From Aquabacterium sp. NJ1 (lineage in GTDB: Bacteria > Pseudomonadota > Gammaproteobacteria > Burkholderiales > Burkholderiaceae_C), in the NCBI RefSeq assembly GCF_000768065.1, contig NZ_JRKM01000001.1, positions 2,046,001 through 2,110,000 on the forward strand: DNA of 64,000 nucleotides, written 5' to 3'. The notes under the pieces were generated by a model. It searched no databases and was not told where the DNA came from. It saw only the letters and a program-made list of their open reading frames with translations. Shown in pieces: positions 36,961 to 46,350 of the stretch. The translations under genes were made by a program, and so were the position numbers. How positions within the stretch are numbered: the stretch's first letter is position 1; every line of letters begins with the position of its first letter.

Positions 36961-37827
36961 TCAAACCGCGGCCGCACCGGCGACGATTTCGGACAGTTCC
37001 TTCGTGATGGCGGCCTGACGGGTCTTGTTGTAGACCAGCTTCAGTTCCTTGATCACGTTGCCTGCGTTGTCGGTGGCGGCCTTCATGGCCACCATGCGCG
37101 CGGATTGCTCCGACGCCATGTTCTCGGCCACAGCCTGATAGACCAACGCTTCGACATAGCGAACCATCAGTTCATCGATCACCGCGACAGGGTCCGGCTC
37201 ATAGATGTAGTCCCACTGGTGCGTGGTTTCCGATTGCAGCGTGGTCGCGTTCAGCGGCAGCAGCTGTTCAACCAGAGGTTCCTGCTTCATCGTGTTGATG
37301 AAGCGGGTGAAGCACAGATAGACCGCGCTCAACTCACCAGCTTGATAAGCATCCAGCAGCACCTTGACAGGGCCGATCAGCTTTTCCAGATGGGGGGTGT
37401 CCCCCATGCCGACCACGCTCGACACCACGTTGGCGCCGATGCGGTTGAAAAAGCCTGCAGCCTTGTTGCCGATGGCGACGACGTCAGCCTTGACGCCTTC
37501 ACCTTCGAGCTCCTTGAGCTTGTTGGTGACAGCGCGCAGCACGTTGGTGTTCAAACCACCGCACAAGCCTTTGTCCGTGCTGACCACGATGAAGCCCACC
37601 TTCTTGCCACCGGTGTTGGTGACCATGAAGGGATGGACGTACTCGGGGTTGGCATGAGCCAAGTTCGCCGCGATATTGCGCACCTTTTCAGCATAAGGAC
37701 GGGCCGCACGCATGCGGTCCTGGGCCTTGCGCATCTTCGAAGCCGCGACCATTTCCATGGCCTTGGTGATCTTCTTGGTGTTCTCGACGCTCTTGATCTT
37801 GCCGCGTATTTCCTTGCCTGCCGCCAT
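36961..37827 (-). CDS. atpG: ATP synthase gamma subunit
   Basis: 288 residues. The N-terminal helix [30 protein letters not shown] and the C-terminal [17 protein letters not shown] helix form the rotating central stalk. Start at 37827 has GGAG nine bases upstream. Between atpA and atpD. Confidence 0.99.
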   Translation of the reverse strand: MAAGKEIRGKIKSVENTKKITKAMEMVAASKMRKAQDRMRAARPYAEKVRNIAANLAHANPEYVHPFMVTNTGGKKVGFIVVSTDKGLCGGLNTNVLRAVTNKLKELEGEGVKADVVAIGNKAAGFFNRIGANVVSSVVGMGDTPHLEKLIGPVKVLLDAYQAGELSAVYLCFTRFINTMKQEPLVEQLLPLNATTLQSETTHQWDYIYEPDPVAVIDELMVRYVEALVYQAVAENMASEQSARMVAMKAATDNAGNVIKELKLVYNKTRQAAITKELSEIVAGAAAV

Positions 37828-37840
37828 GGCGTGCTCCTAT

Positions 37841-39394
37841 TTAGGCGAAGGTCTTCTTGAACGCGACGATGGCCGATTGCAGTTCGGCTTCAGCGTCCTT
37901 GTCCAGGGCCTTCGAGGCTTCGATCTTGCTCAGCAGCGCAGCGTGGCTGGTCTTCAGGAACTGGTGCAGACCAGCTTCGAAGGCCAGGATCTTCTTGACG
38001 TCCACGTCGTCCATGAAACCCTTGTTCACGGCAAACAGCGTGGCACCCATCAGGGAGATCGGCAGCGGAGAGTACTGAGCCTGCTTCAGCAGTTCGGTCA
38101 CGCGGGCACCGCGGTCCAGCTGCTTGCGGGTTGCGGCGTCCAGATCGGAAGCGAACTGCGCGAACGCAGCCAGTTCACGGTACTGCGCCAGGTCGGTACG
38201 GATACCGCCGGACAGGCCCTTGATGATCTTGGTCTGGGCAGCACCACCCACGCGGGACACGGAGATACCGGCGTTGATGGCGGGACGGATACCAGCGTTG
38301 AACAGCGACGTTTCCAGGAAGATCTGGCCGTCGGTGATCGAGATCACGTTGGTGGGCACGAAAGCGGACACGTCACCGGCTTGCGTTTCGATGATGGGCA
38401 GAGCCGTCAGCGAACCCGTCTTGCCCTTGACTTCACCCTTGGTGAAGGCTTCGACGTAGTCGGCGTTCACGCGGGCTGCACGCTCCAGCAGACGCGAGTG
38501 GATGTAGAACACGTCGCCAGGGAAAGCTTCGCGGCCTGGTGGGCGGCGCAGCAGCAACGAGATCTGACGATAGGCCACAGCTTGCTTGGACAGGTCGTCA
38601 TACACGATCAGGGCGTCTTCGCCACGATCGCGGAAGTACTCGCCCATGGCGCAACCGGAGTAGGCCGACACGAACTGCAGGGCAGCCGAGTCAGAAGCCG
38701 AAGCGGCCACGACGATGGTGTATTCCATGGCGCCAGCTTGTTCCAGCGAGCGCACGACGTTCTTGATCGACGAAGCCTTCTGACCGATGGCGACGTAGAT
38801 ACAGGTCACGCCCTGGCCCTTCTGGGCGATGATGGCGTCGATGGCCACAGCCGTTTTACCGGTCTGACGGTCACCAATGATCAGTTCGCGCTGACCACGG
38901 CCCACGGGCACCATCGAGTCGATCGACTTGATACCGGTTTGCAGAGGCTGCGACACGGATTCACGGGCGATCACACCAGGGGCGATCTTCTCGATGGGAG
39001 AAGTCAGCTTGGCGTTGATCGGGCCCTTGCCGTCGATGGGTTGACCCAGGGGGTTCACCACGCGACCAACCAGCTCGGGACCAACGGGCACTTCCAGGAT
39101 GCGGCCCGTCGTCTTGACGGTGTCGCCTTCGGCGATGTGCTCGTAGGCACCCAGAATCACGGCGCCGACGGAGTCGCGCTCGAGGTTCAGGGCCAGGCCG
39201 TAGGTGGGGACGCCGGAGGCGTCAGCGGGGAACTCCAACATTTCGCCCTGCATGGCATCGGACAGGCCGTGCACGCGGACGATACCGTCGGTCACGGAGA
39301 TGACGGTACCTTGGTTGCGAATGTCGGCAGCCGCGCCGAGACCTTCGATGCGGCTCTTGATCAGTTCGGAAATTTCTGCGGGATTCAGTTGCAT
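37841..39394 (-). CDS. atpA: ATP synthase alpha subunit
   Basis: 517 residues; nucleotide-binding GDRQTGKT at 174-181 and the family segment [16 protein letters not shown] are present. Non-catalytic F1 subunit. It follows atpH after a 142-base gap containing a hairpin. Confidence 0.99.
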   Translation of the reverse strand: MQLNPAEISELIKSRIEGLGAAADIRNQGTVISVTDGIVRVHGLSDAMQGEMLEFPADASGVPTYGLALNLERDSVGAVILGAYEHIAEGDTVKTTGRILEVPVGPELVGRVVNPLGQPIDGKGPINAKLTSPIEKIAPGVIARESVSQPLQTGIKSIDSMVPVGRGQRELIIGDRQTGKTAVAIDAIIAQKGQGVTCIYVAIGQKASSIKNVVRSLEQAGAMEYTIVVAASASDSAALQFVSAYSGCAMGEYFRDRGEDALIVYDDLSKQAVAYRQISLLLRRPPGREAFPGDVFYIHSRLLERAARVNADYVEAFTKGEVKGKTGSLTALPIIETQAGDVSAFVPTNVISITDGQIFLETSLFNAGIRPAINAGISVSRVGGAAQTKIIKGLSGGIRTDLAQYRELAAFAQFASDLDAATRKQLDRGARVTELLKQAQYSPLPISLMGATLFAVNKGFMDDVDVKKILAFEAGLHQFLKTSHAALLSKIEASKALDKDAEAELQSAIVAFKKTFA

Positions 39395-39441
39395 TGCTTT
39401 GCTCCCAGTCTGGTCAAGGGCTGCACTGTGGCAAACCTCGT

Positions 39442-39463
39442 TGACAACGACCGGCGGTTGTCA
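39442..39463. other. Hairpin in the atpH-atpA spacer
   Basis: TGACAAC (39442-39448) pairs with GTTGTCA (39457-39463), loop of eight. It lies in the 142-base spacer upstream of atpA (39395-39536), longer than other gaps of this operon. It may influence mRNA stability or atpA translation; no T-run follows on the minus strand. Confidence 0.35.
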
Positions 39464-39536
39464 GGAGTGGCATGAAAACCACCGGTAGGAATTGAGCGAC
39501 TATTGGTTGCGTCGGTTCGGTTACCCGTACTGCGAC

Positions 39537-40070
39537 TCAAGCCAAGAGAGTGGACTTCATGCGTTCGAGGCGAGCCTTGACGGAAGTGTCGAGCACTTCG
39601 TCACCCACCACGACGCGCACGCCGCCAATCAGTTCAGCGTCGAGTTCGACCTTGGCTTCCAGCTTGCGGCCAAAACGCTTTTCCAGCGGCCCCATGATCT
39701 CAGCCAGTTGAGCGGCATCGATCGGGAAGGCGCTGAAGATCTGCGCTTCGGACACACCCTGGCGAGCCTTGACCAGCGCCTGGAACTGCTCGACCATCAA
39801 AGGCAGAGCGGCCAGACGACCGTTTTCCAGCACGGTGCGCAGGAAGTTGGTCAAGGACGTAGCCAGTGTCACCTTGGCTGCCGCCACGATCACGTCGAAC
39901 ACCTGGTTCGATGTGACCTTGGGGTTGTCAGCCAGGGCTTGCACTTGCGGATCACGGGCGACAGCTGCCACAGCCTCAAGGGCCTGTTGCCAGGCAATCA
40001 GCTCGGCATCAGGCACAGCTTTGAACAGGGCCTCTGCGTAGGGGCGGGCGATAGTGGCAAGCTCAGCCAT
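39537..40070 (-). CDS. atpH: ATP synthase delta subunit
   Basis: 177 residues from the ATG at 40070, preceded by GGAG; in-frame codons further upstream are probably not used. Start [17 protein letters not shown] and end [21 protein letters not shown] are typical. It joins F1 to the peripheral stalk. Two bases from atpF. Confidence 0.97.
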   Translation of the reverse strand: MAELATIARPYAEALFKAVPDAELIAWQQALEAVAAVARDPQVQALADNPKVTSNQVFDVIVAAAKVTLATSLTNFLRTVLENGRLAALPLMVEQFQALVKARQGVSEAQIFSAFPIDAAQLAEIMGPLEKRFGRKLEAKVELDAELIGGVRVVVGDEVLDTSVKARLERMKSTLLA

Positions 40071-40072
40071 GA

Positions 40073-40543
40073 TCACAGCTCCGACTTCAGGCGGCTCAGC
40101 AGGTCAGCGTGGACCTGGGCTGAAACCTCACGACGCAGGATCTGCTCGGCACCCTTGATGGCCAGACCGGCAACCTGTTCGCGCAATGCCTCACGGGCTT
40201 GCACGACCAGTTGCGCGGCTTCAGCCTTGGCGTCGGCCACGATCTTGTCAGCCTCGGCCGTTGCACGGCTCTTGGCGTCTTCGACCAGGGCGTTGCCACG
40301 CTTTTCAGCGTCAGCGATGCGCTTGGCGATTTCCTCGCGGGATTGGCTGAGCTGCTCCTGGACGCTTTTGTTGGCGTTGGCCAGCTCAAGCTTGGCCTTG
40401 TCAGCCGCAGCCAAACCGTCAGCGATCTTGCCTGCGCGCTCGTCGAGGGCCTTCGTGATGGGTGGCCACACGAACTTCATCGTGAACCACCACAGGATCA
40501 TGAAGACCACGATCTGCGCAATCAGCGTTGCGTTCAGATTCAT
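40073..40543 (-). CDS. atpF: ATP synthase b subunit
   Basis: 156 residues: N-terminal membrane helix ([16 protein letters not shown]), then a long Ala/Glu/Lys-rich coiled coil, forming the peripheral stalk as a dimer. Ordinary length for F-type b. Between atpE and atpH. Confidence 0.98.
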   Translation of the reverse strand: MNLNATLIAQIVVFMILWWFTMKFVWPPITKALDERAGKIADGLAAADKAKLELANANKSVQEQLSQSREEIAKRIADAEKRGNALVEDAKSRATAEADKIVADAKAEAAQLVVQAREALREQVAGLAIKGAEQILRREVSAQVHADLLSRLKSEL

Positions 40544-40592
40544 GGCTCGGACCTTTCTCGGTTAATTGAAAAATTCAGTCGAGAAAGACCGA

Positions 40593-40880
<288 letters not shown>

Positions 40881-40936
40881 TTAGAAAAGAAACTGAGAAA
40901 AGATGAAGTTCAAAGATCAGAGGGGGGGATAACTGA

Positions 40937-41845
40937 TCAGTGACCTTCGTGAGCCTGACCGATGTACACCAGGGTCAGCATCATGAAGATGAAGGCCTGG
41001 AGCGTGATGATCAGGATGTGGAAGATGGCCCAGGCGGTACCGGCGATGATGTGACCCAGGAACAGGCCCCAACCACCCAGCGACGAGAAACCGACGGCGC
41101 CCATCAAGGCGATCAGCATGAACACCAGCTCGCCGGCATACATGTTGCCCCACAGTCGCATGCCGTGGGAAATGGTCTTGGCGCCGAATTCGATCAGGTT
41201 CAGACCGAAGTTGGCAGGAGCCAGCAGGATGATGCCGACCGGGCCGTGCGCGTGGAACGGGGCCGTGAACAGCTCCTTGATCCAGCCGAACAGGCCCTTG
41301 ATCTTGACGTTGTAGTACAGGCAGATCAGCAGCACGCTCAGCGACATGCCCAGCGTGACGGACAAGTCAGCCGAAGGCACGATGCGCAGGTAGGCGTGGT
41401 GCGGGTCCAGGCCCTTGGCCTCGTAGACCTTGCCCCAGATGGTGGGCAGCAGGTCCAGGGGCAGCAAGTCCATGGCGTTCATGAAGAAGATCCACACGAA
41501 CACGGTCAGGGCCACAGGGGCCACGGCCTTGCGGGAGGTGGCGTTGTGGATGATGCCCTTGGCCTGGGTATCAACCAGCTCGACGATCATTTCGATCGCA
41601 GCCTGGAAGCGGCCGGGCACACCAGACGTGGCCTTGCTGGCGGCACGCCAGAGCATGAAGATGGCCAACAGCCCCAGGGTCACCGACCAGAACAGGGAGT
41701 CAAAGTTGACGTAGGAAAAATCGGCAATGCTTTGCGCATCTGCATGGTTTTGCAGGTGGCGCAAGTGGTGATTGATGTATTCACCGGCCGTTGGCGCGTG
41801 GTGCGCAGCGTTTTCAGCCATTTCGGCGTGAGCATCAGCAGACAT
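40937..41845 (-). CDS. atpB: ATP synthase a subunit
   Basis: 302 residues from the ATG at 41845. Membrane helices with the essential arginine in [14 protein letters not shown] (equivalent of Arg210 in E. coli), which faces Asp60 of the c ring. The N-terminal 30 or so residues are His/Ala-rich. Sits after atpI and 86 bases before atpE. Confidence 0.98.
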   Translation of the reverse strand: MSADAHAEMAENAAHHAPTAGEYINHHLRHLQNHADAQSIADFSYVNFDSLFWSVTLGLLAIFMLWRAASKATSGVPGRFQAAIEMIVELVDTQAKGIIHNATSRKAVAPVALTVFVWIFFMNAMDLLPLDLLPTIWGKVYEAKGLDPHHAYLRIVPSADLSVTLGMSLSVLLICLYYNVKIKGLFGWIKELFTAPFHAHGPVGIILLAPANFGLNLIEFGAKTISHGMRLWGNMYAGELVFMLIALMGAVGFSSLGGWGLFLGHIIAGTAWAIFHILIITLQAFIFMMLTLVYIGQAHEGH

Positions 41846-41857
41846 CAGCAACTCTCG

Positions 41858-42355
41858 TCAAACAAAATTCTTCTTGCGACGCTGCCACACGAGCAGCGCC
41901 ACCCCAATGACCTTCAAGCACAACACCAGGGTCACCAGCATGGCCGCCCAGTTCAGGGGCTTGATCCACACAGGCGCCAGCGCGAGCATCGCGCCGGTCA
42001 GCCCCAGCTTGAGAATCTCCCAAACCAGGAGCCCCCCCACGCTTCGCCCTGCATTGCGCCCGAACACCCCCCGCGCCATCAGCGCGTTGGGCACCACGGC
42101 CACCGCTGCGCCATACAAGGCGGACACGGCAGACGCCGGGCTGAGCGACAGGGCACCCCACACCAGCGCGACAAGCACCCCGAATGCAGCCTGCACGGCC
42201 AGCACTTGCCACACGGACATCGAAGGGTGCCGGGCAGAAAGGGCGCTAGCCTCTTCCCGCGTCAGCGGCCGGACAGGGAGGTCGTCGTCTTTGTTCCAGT
42301 CGGAGTCGTCAAAGGACATGGCAGATAGCGGCTGTCTGGCGACTGACTCGTTCAT
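41858..42355 (-). CDS. atpI: ATP synthase subunit I
   Basis: 165 residues from the ATG at 42355; another ATG at 42319 is possible. A charged N-terminus (DDSDWNKDDDLPVRPLTREEA) precedes four hydrophobic helices. AtpI assists c-ring assembly and is the least conserved of the operon. A terminator-like hairpin lies immediately upstream (42368-42385). Confidence 0.85.
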   Translation of the reverse strand: MNESVARQPLSAMSFDDSDWNKDDDLPVRPLTREEASALSARHPSMSVWQVLAVQAAFGVLVALVWGALSLSPASAVSALYGAAVAVVPNALMARGVFGRNAGRSVGGLLVWEILKLGLTGAMLALAPVWIKPLNWAAMLVTLVLCLKVIGVALLVWQRRKKNFV

Positions 42356-42367
42356 GGGCACAAAAAC

Positions 42368-42385
42368 GCCGACCCTGGCGTCGGC
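42368..42385 (-). terminator. Terminator-like hairpin just before atpI
   Basis: GCCGAC (42368-42373) pairs with GTCGGC (42380-42385). On the minus strand the stem is followed by GTTTTTG, the pattern of an intrinsic terminator, and then directly by the atpI start codon. No gene on the minus strand ends upstream, so it may attenuate atp operon transcription. Confidence 0.45.
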
Positions 42386-42712
42386 AAAACCTAAAGATTA
42401 TACGCACTTACCCGCGAACAGTCCAAGCCCTAGTTCCTTACTTGTTTCAAACAGGGCGTGAAATCCCCCTCAAGCACGGGTGCCGCGGCGACAGGCTTAG
42501 TCGCCCACGAACCACAGCCCCGTGTTACCCCTTACGTTAGACACCCCCCATCTAAGTGGCGCACTGGGACAAGCCCGGTGTCGCTTTCAGGCCCGCGAAG
42601 GCATGCTTGGTAACAAGTTAGTAATAGAGATCAACGCGGCTCTCACCCCTCGGCGCATGCCAGGGGTCGGGGGTTGTGTTTTCTGAAGCCCGGCGCTCAG
42701 GTGGAGTTCAGC
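42386..42712. promoter_or_regulatory. Divergent promoter region, atp operon / GH3 cluster
   Basis: About 330 bases between the atpI hairpin and the acyltransferase gene, locally richer in A+T. I see no clear promoter hexamers, and no RNA gene. GGTGGAG near 42700 is the ribosome site of the plus-strand gene. Confidence 0.5.
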
Positions 42713-43579
42713 ATGTCCTCAACGGCGAATAAAGAAAAAGTCAGTACGTTCTTTCGTCCTATCGAATCGGTGACGGTGAGCAACATCAAGCAGATGTATG
42801 ACATCTACGCCAACTACTACGAGAACACCTCGCTGGACATCTTCCTCAACGACCTGAGCAAGAAGTCGGGCGTGATCCTGGTGACCCGCAAGTCCGACGA
42901 CAAGATCGTGGGCTTCTCGACCCAGACCTTCTTCGACATCAAGGTCGACGGCAAGCGTGTGCGCGGCATCTTCAGCGGCGACACCATCATCGAGCAGGCC
43001 TACTGGGGCAACAACGCCCTGGCCAACACCTTCTACCGTCGCCTGGTCATCGAGCGCATCAAGCGCCCGTTCACGCCCTTCTACTGGTTCCTGATCTCCA
43101 AGGGCTACAAGACCTATCTGCTGCTGACCAACAACTTCTACAACTACTACCCCAATGTGAACGGCAAGGACGAGAAGTACCGCCGCATCACGGAGCAGTA
43201 TTGCGAGCAGCTGTTCCCCGAGTACTTCGACAAGGAGAAGATGCTGCTGGACTTCGGCCAGACCTATGTGCGCCTCAAGGGTGACGTGGCCGAGATCACG
43301 CCGGAGTTGAAGTCCGCCAACCCGCACATCGCCTTCTTCGAGAAGGTGAACCCCACCTGGCGTCGCGGCACGGAAGTGCCTTGCATTGGTGCTTGCGATT
43401 ACGAAAGCCTGTTCCGCTCGATCGTGGACGTGCCCTGGAAGTGGATCAAGAAGCACATGCTGGGCACGCACAAGCCGGCCGGCCTGGATCTGGCCAAGCA
43501 AGCCGCGTCACAACAAGGTCGCCAGGAATGGCTGGAGCCCGGCGCGGATGAAGCCAGCGCAGGCTCCAAGGCCTCCTGA
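42713..43579 (+). CDS. GNAT-like acyltransferase, first gene of the GH3 cluster
   Basis: 288 residues from the ATG at 42713, with GGAG eight bases before it. The segment VDGKRVRGIFSGDTIIE aligns with SGKKRRVYYSGDTRVD of the tandem GNAT two genes downstream, so the two are related. Here, however, the acetyl-CoA loop reads YWGNNALAN rather than the RRRGIAS of a normal GNAT, so cofactor binding may be altered. The protein is Tyr/Phe/Lys-rich and soluble, no signal or membrane helix. It ends two bases before the GH3 gene, so the two are likely co-translated. It may transfer an acyl group to or from the GH3 product; this is inference. Confidence 0.6.
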   Translation: MSSTANKEKVSTFFRPIESVTVSNIKQMYDIYANYYENTSLDIFLNDLSKKSGVILVTRKSDDKIVGFSTQTFFDIKVDGKRVRGIFSGDTIIEQAYWGNNALANTFYRRLVIERIKRPFTPFYWFLISKGYKTYLLLTNNFYNYYPNVNGKDEKYRRITEQYCEQLFPEYFDKEKMLLDFGQTYVRLKGDVAEITPELKSANPHIAFFEKVNPTWRRGTEVPCIGACDYESLFRSIVDVPWKWIKKHMLGTHKPAGLDLAKQAASQQGRQEWLEPGADEASAGSKAS

Positions 43580-43581
43580 GC

Positions 43582-45207
43582 ATGGGCGTCGGAACCACCC
43601 TCGGACACCACCTCCTCAGATTGCTTGTCGCCCCCGGGCGGCGCCGCTTTGAACAGCACCTCGGCGAACTGGAATCCGTCCAGCGCGCGCGGCTTGCCCG
43701 TTGGTTGTCTGCCGTATCCCGATCCTCCGAAGGCCAGCGTCGCGGCATCCGCGCAGACTGGTCGTGGGAAGAGTTCGTACGCCAGGTCCCCGTGTCCACC
43801 TACCAGGACTACGCCGAGATCATCACGGCTCAGCGCGAGCGCAAGCAATCCCTGCTGATCGACTCGCCGGTGATGCGCTACCAGCCCACCAGCGGCTCGA
43901 CCTCGGGCGTGAAGTGGGTGCCCTACACCAAGATGTTCCTGGATGAACTCGACCAGGTCATCACCGCCTGGGTGGGCGACCTGTATCGCCAGTTCCCGGG
44001 GCAAGGCCATGGCACACACTACTGGTCGCTGTCGTGGATCCCCACGGAGATGCGCAGCCAGACGGCTGGCGACATCAACGACGACATGAAGATGTTGTCC
44101 TGGGGCAAGCGCCTGCTGGCCTACCTGACGCAGGCGGCACCGCAGGACATCGCGCTGGCCGAGACCTCGGATGACTCGCTGTTCGCCACCATTGCTTACC
44201 TGGCGGCCGATGAGAGCCTGGGCTTCATCTCGGTGTGGAGCCCGACCTTCGGCCTGGGCCTGCTGGAGCAGATGGCGGCGTGGCGCCAGGAGCTGGCTGC
44301 GGCCTTGAGCACAGGCCAGTGGGGTGAGCGCCAGGCCCGCATGGCCGGCCTGCCTTGCCCGCAATCGCACCGTGCTGCGCAACTGCTGCTGCATTGGGAC
44401 GGTCAACTCAACGCGCGCTTCTTCGAGCAGCTCTGGCCACAACTGGCCGTGCTCAGCGCCTGGGACACGGCCGCAGCCGCACCCTGGGCGCAAAAGCTCA
44501 AGGGCTTTCTGCCGCACGCCAACTTCCAGGGCAAGGGCCTGTGGGCCACCGAAGGCGTCGTGACCTTCCCGTTTGATGGCCGCTACCCGCTGGCCTATCT
44601 GAGCCACTTCTACGAGTTCGCCGACGCCCATGACGGCAAGATCTTCGCGCCCTGGCAGTTGCGTGAAGGCCAGGAAGTCATCCCCATCATGACCACGGGC
44701 AGCGGCTTTGCGCGCTACCAGATGGCCGACGTGATCCGCGTTGAAAAGCCCTTGGGACAGGTGCCCTGCTTCACCTTCCTGGGTCGCAACGATGGTGTCG
44801 ACCTGGTTGGCGAGAAGACCAGTGCCACCACGGCCCAGATGGTGCAGGATCAGTTGCAACTGGATGGCAGCATGCCCGTCACGCTGCTGGCGCTGGACGA
44901 GGCTCGCAACCACGCGCCCGGCTATGTGCTGCTGGTGGAGTGCGCACCCGAAGCCCCGCGTGGGGCGCTGCAGACCGCGTTGGCCGAACAGGTTGAACGA
45001 GCCCTGCAAGGCAACTTCCACTACAAGCTGGCGCGTGAGCTGGGGCAACTGCAGCATGCAGCCTGCGTGGCCCTGCCCCACATGCGGGCCATCTACCTGG
45101 ATCAATGCCGGGAGCGCGGCATGATCGAGGGCAACATCAAGATCGAACCTTTGCGACACTGGCGTGGTGCTGTACCCGCGGTGTTGCGGCAGTCGCTGGA
45201 CAGCTGA
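43582..45207 (+). CDS. GH3-family acyl-acid amido synthetase
   Basis: 541 residues. The GH3 fold (ANL-superfamily adenylate-forming enzymes, as in plant auxin and jasmonate conjugation) is seen in the phosphate loop TSGSTSGVKW (103-112), WATEG (321-325), the YQMAD segment (379-383, in place of the usual YxxGD) and FLGRNDGVDLVGEK (399-411). Such enzymes use ATP to adenylate a carboxylic acid and then join it to an amine, usually an amino acid, without a carrier protein. The acid and amine used here are unknown. It is flanked by two acyltransferase-type genes on the same strand. Confidence 0.88.
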   Translation: MGVGTTLGHHLLRLLVAPGRRRFEQHLGELESVQRARLARWLSAVSRSSEGQRRGIRADWSWEEFVRQVPVSTYQDYAEIITAQRERKQSLLIDSPVMRYQPTSGSTSGVKWVPYTKMFLDELDQVITAWVGDLYRQFPGQGHGTHYWSLSWIPTEMRSQTAGDINDDMKMLSWGKRLLAYLTQAAPQDIALAETSDDSLFATIAYLAADESLGFISVWSPTFGLGLLEQMAAWRQELAAALSTGQWGERQARMAGLPCPQSHRAAQLLLHWDGQLNARFFEQLWPQLAVLSAWDTAAAAPWAQKLKGFLPHANFQGKGLWATEGVVTFPFDGRYPLAYLSHFYEFADAHDGKIFAPWQLREGQEVIPIMTTGSGFARYQMADVIRVEKPLGQVPCFTFLGRNDGVDLVGEKTSATTAQMVQDQLQLDGSMPVTLLALDEARNHAPGYVLLVECAPEAPRGALQTALAEQVERALQGNFHYKLARELGQLQHAACVALPHMRAIYLDQCRERGMIEGNIKIEPLRHWRGAVPAVLRQSLDS

Positions 45208-45252
45208 TCGGCGCCGGCATTCCATTTCACTCTCATTGATCACCCGTACACC

Positions 45253-46350
45253 ATGGCCATCACCGTACGATTGGGTACCCCCGCAGACAACGCCAAGATG
45301 CAGGATCTGATCACCAAGATCACGATGCCTGGTGTGGCGCAGATGTGTTTCCAGCGCGCGCCTGATTTCTTCGTGGGCGCCAAGGTCATCGGCGACGAGT
45401 TCGTGCTGACCGTGGCCGATGACGACGAGCGCCCCGACGTGCTGGCCGGCCTGACCGTGATCTCCGGCCGCGACCTGTACATCAGCGGCAAGAAGCGCCG
45501 CGTGTACTACTCGGGCGACACGCGCGTGGACCCTTACTACCGCCGCCGGGGTATTGCGTCCAACCTGTTCATCGAGCAGAAGAAGCACCGTTCGACCGAA
45601 GACCTGCTGCAAGGCATCGTGTTGAAAGAAAACACCGCCCCGCTGGATGCCGCCAAGAACTCGGCCGATGGCGTGCTGTTCGACTACTGGATCAGCCACA
45701 GCATCGAGACCAGCTTCATCTTCACGCGCAAGATCACACCGCGCATCCCTCAGGGCGTGCAGATGCGTGCGGCCACGGCGGCCGATGTGCCCGCCATGCA
45801 AGCCTTCTTTGATCGCGAAGCGCCGCGCCGCAATGGCTACCCGGTCTACGACTTCGAGAAGCTACTGGCCGGTGACCCGTATTACGCGGGCCTGAGCATC
45901 GGCGACTATGTGCTGGCCATGCGCAACGGCCAGATCATCGGCATGATCGCCGGCTGGAACCAGAAGGCCTACAAACAGACGCGCATCGTGGGCTTCAAGC
46001 CCATCATCAAGCTGCTGCGCCCGATCTACAACCTGTACGTGGGCATCACGGGTGGCTTCAAGCTGCCCCCGATTGGCGGCGTGCTGAACTACCTGACGCT
46101 GGCCAACATCCTCGTGGCCAATGATGATGCGGCCGTGCTGCAAGGCCTGATCGACTACGTCATGGCCAACCAGGGCCAGAAGTACGATGCGCTGGCCACG
46201 GCCTTCACGCAAGGCGACCCGCTGGAAAACGTGCCTCGCGGCTACAAGCGCCAGAAGCTGTACTCCAGCCACTTCTGGCTGAGCTATGGCGCCGACCCGC
46301 GCCCGGGCATTGACAACCGGCCCTTGTACGTGGAGCTGGGGCGCCTCTGA
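45253..46350 (+). CDS. Tandem GNAT acyltransferase
   Basis: 365 residues with two GNAT-type halves. The N-terminal half has the acetyl-CoA motif VDPYYRRRGIASNLF (about 95-109), and the C-terminal half starts at VQMRAATAADVPAMQ. The N-terminal half is homologous to the first gene of the cluster. It starts 45 bases after GH3 with no obvious ribosome site and ends one base before the convergent condensation-domain gene. It probably acylates a small-molecule or amino-acid nitrogen; substrate unknown. Confidence 0.75.
   Translation: MAITVRLGTPADNAKMQDLITKITMPGVAQMCFQRAPDFFVGAKVIGDEFVLTVADDDERPDVLAGLTVISGRDLYISGKKRRVYYSGDTRVDPYYRRRGIASNLFIEQKKHRSTEDLLQGIVLKENTAPLDAAKNSADGVLFDYWISHSIETSFIFTRKITPRIPQGVQMRAATAADVPAMQAFFDREAPRRNGYPVYDFEKLLAGDPYYAGLSIGDYVLAMRNGQIIGMIAGWNQKAYKQTRIVGFKPIIKLLRPIYNLYVGITGGFKLPPIGGVLNYLTLANILVANDDAAVLQGLIDYVMANQGQKYDALATAFTQGDPLENVPRGYKRQKLYSSHFWLSYGADPRPGIDNRPLYVELGRL

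Noticed and set aside
43399..45801. 800-residue open frame on minus opposite the GH3 gene
   Set aside because: It is antisense to GH3 and GNAT genes with clear motifs.
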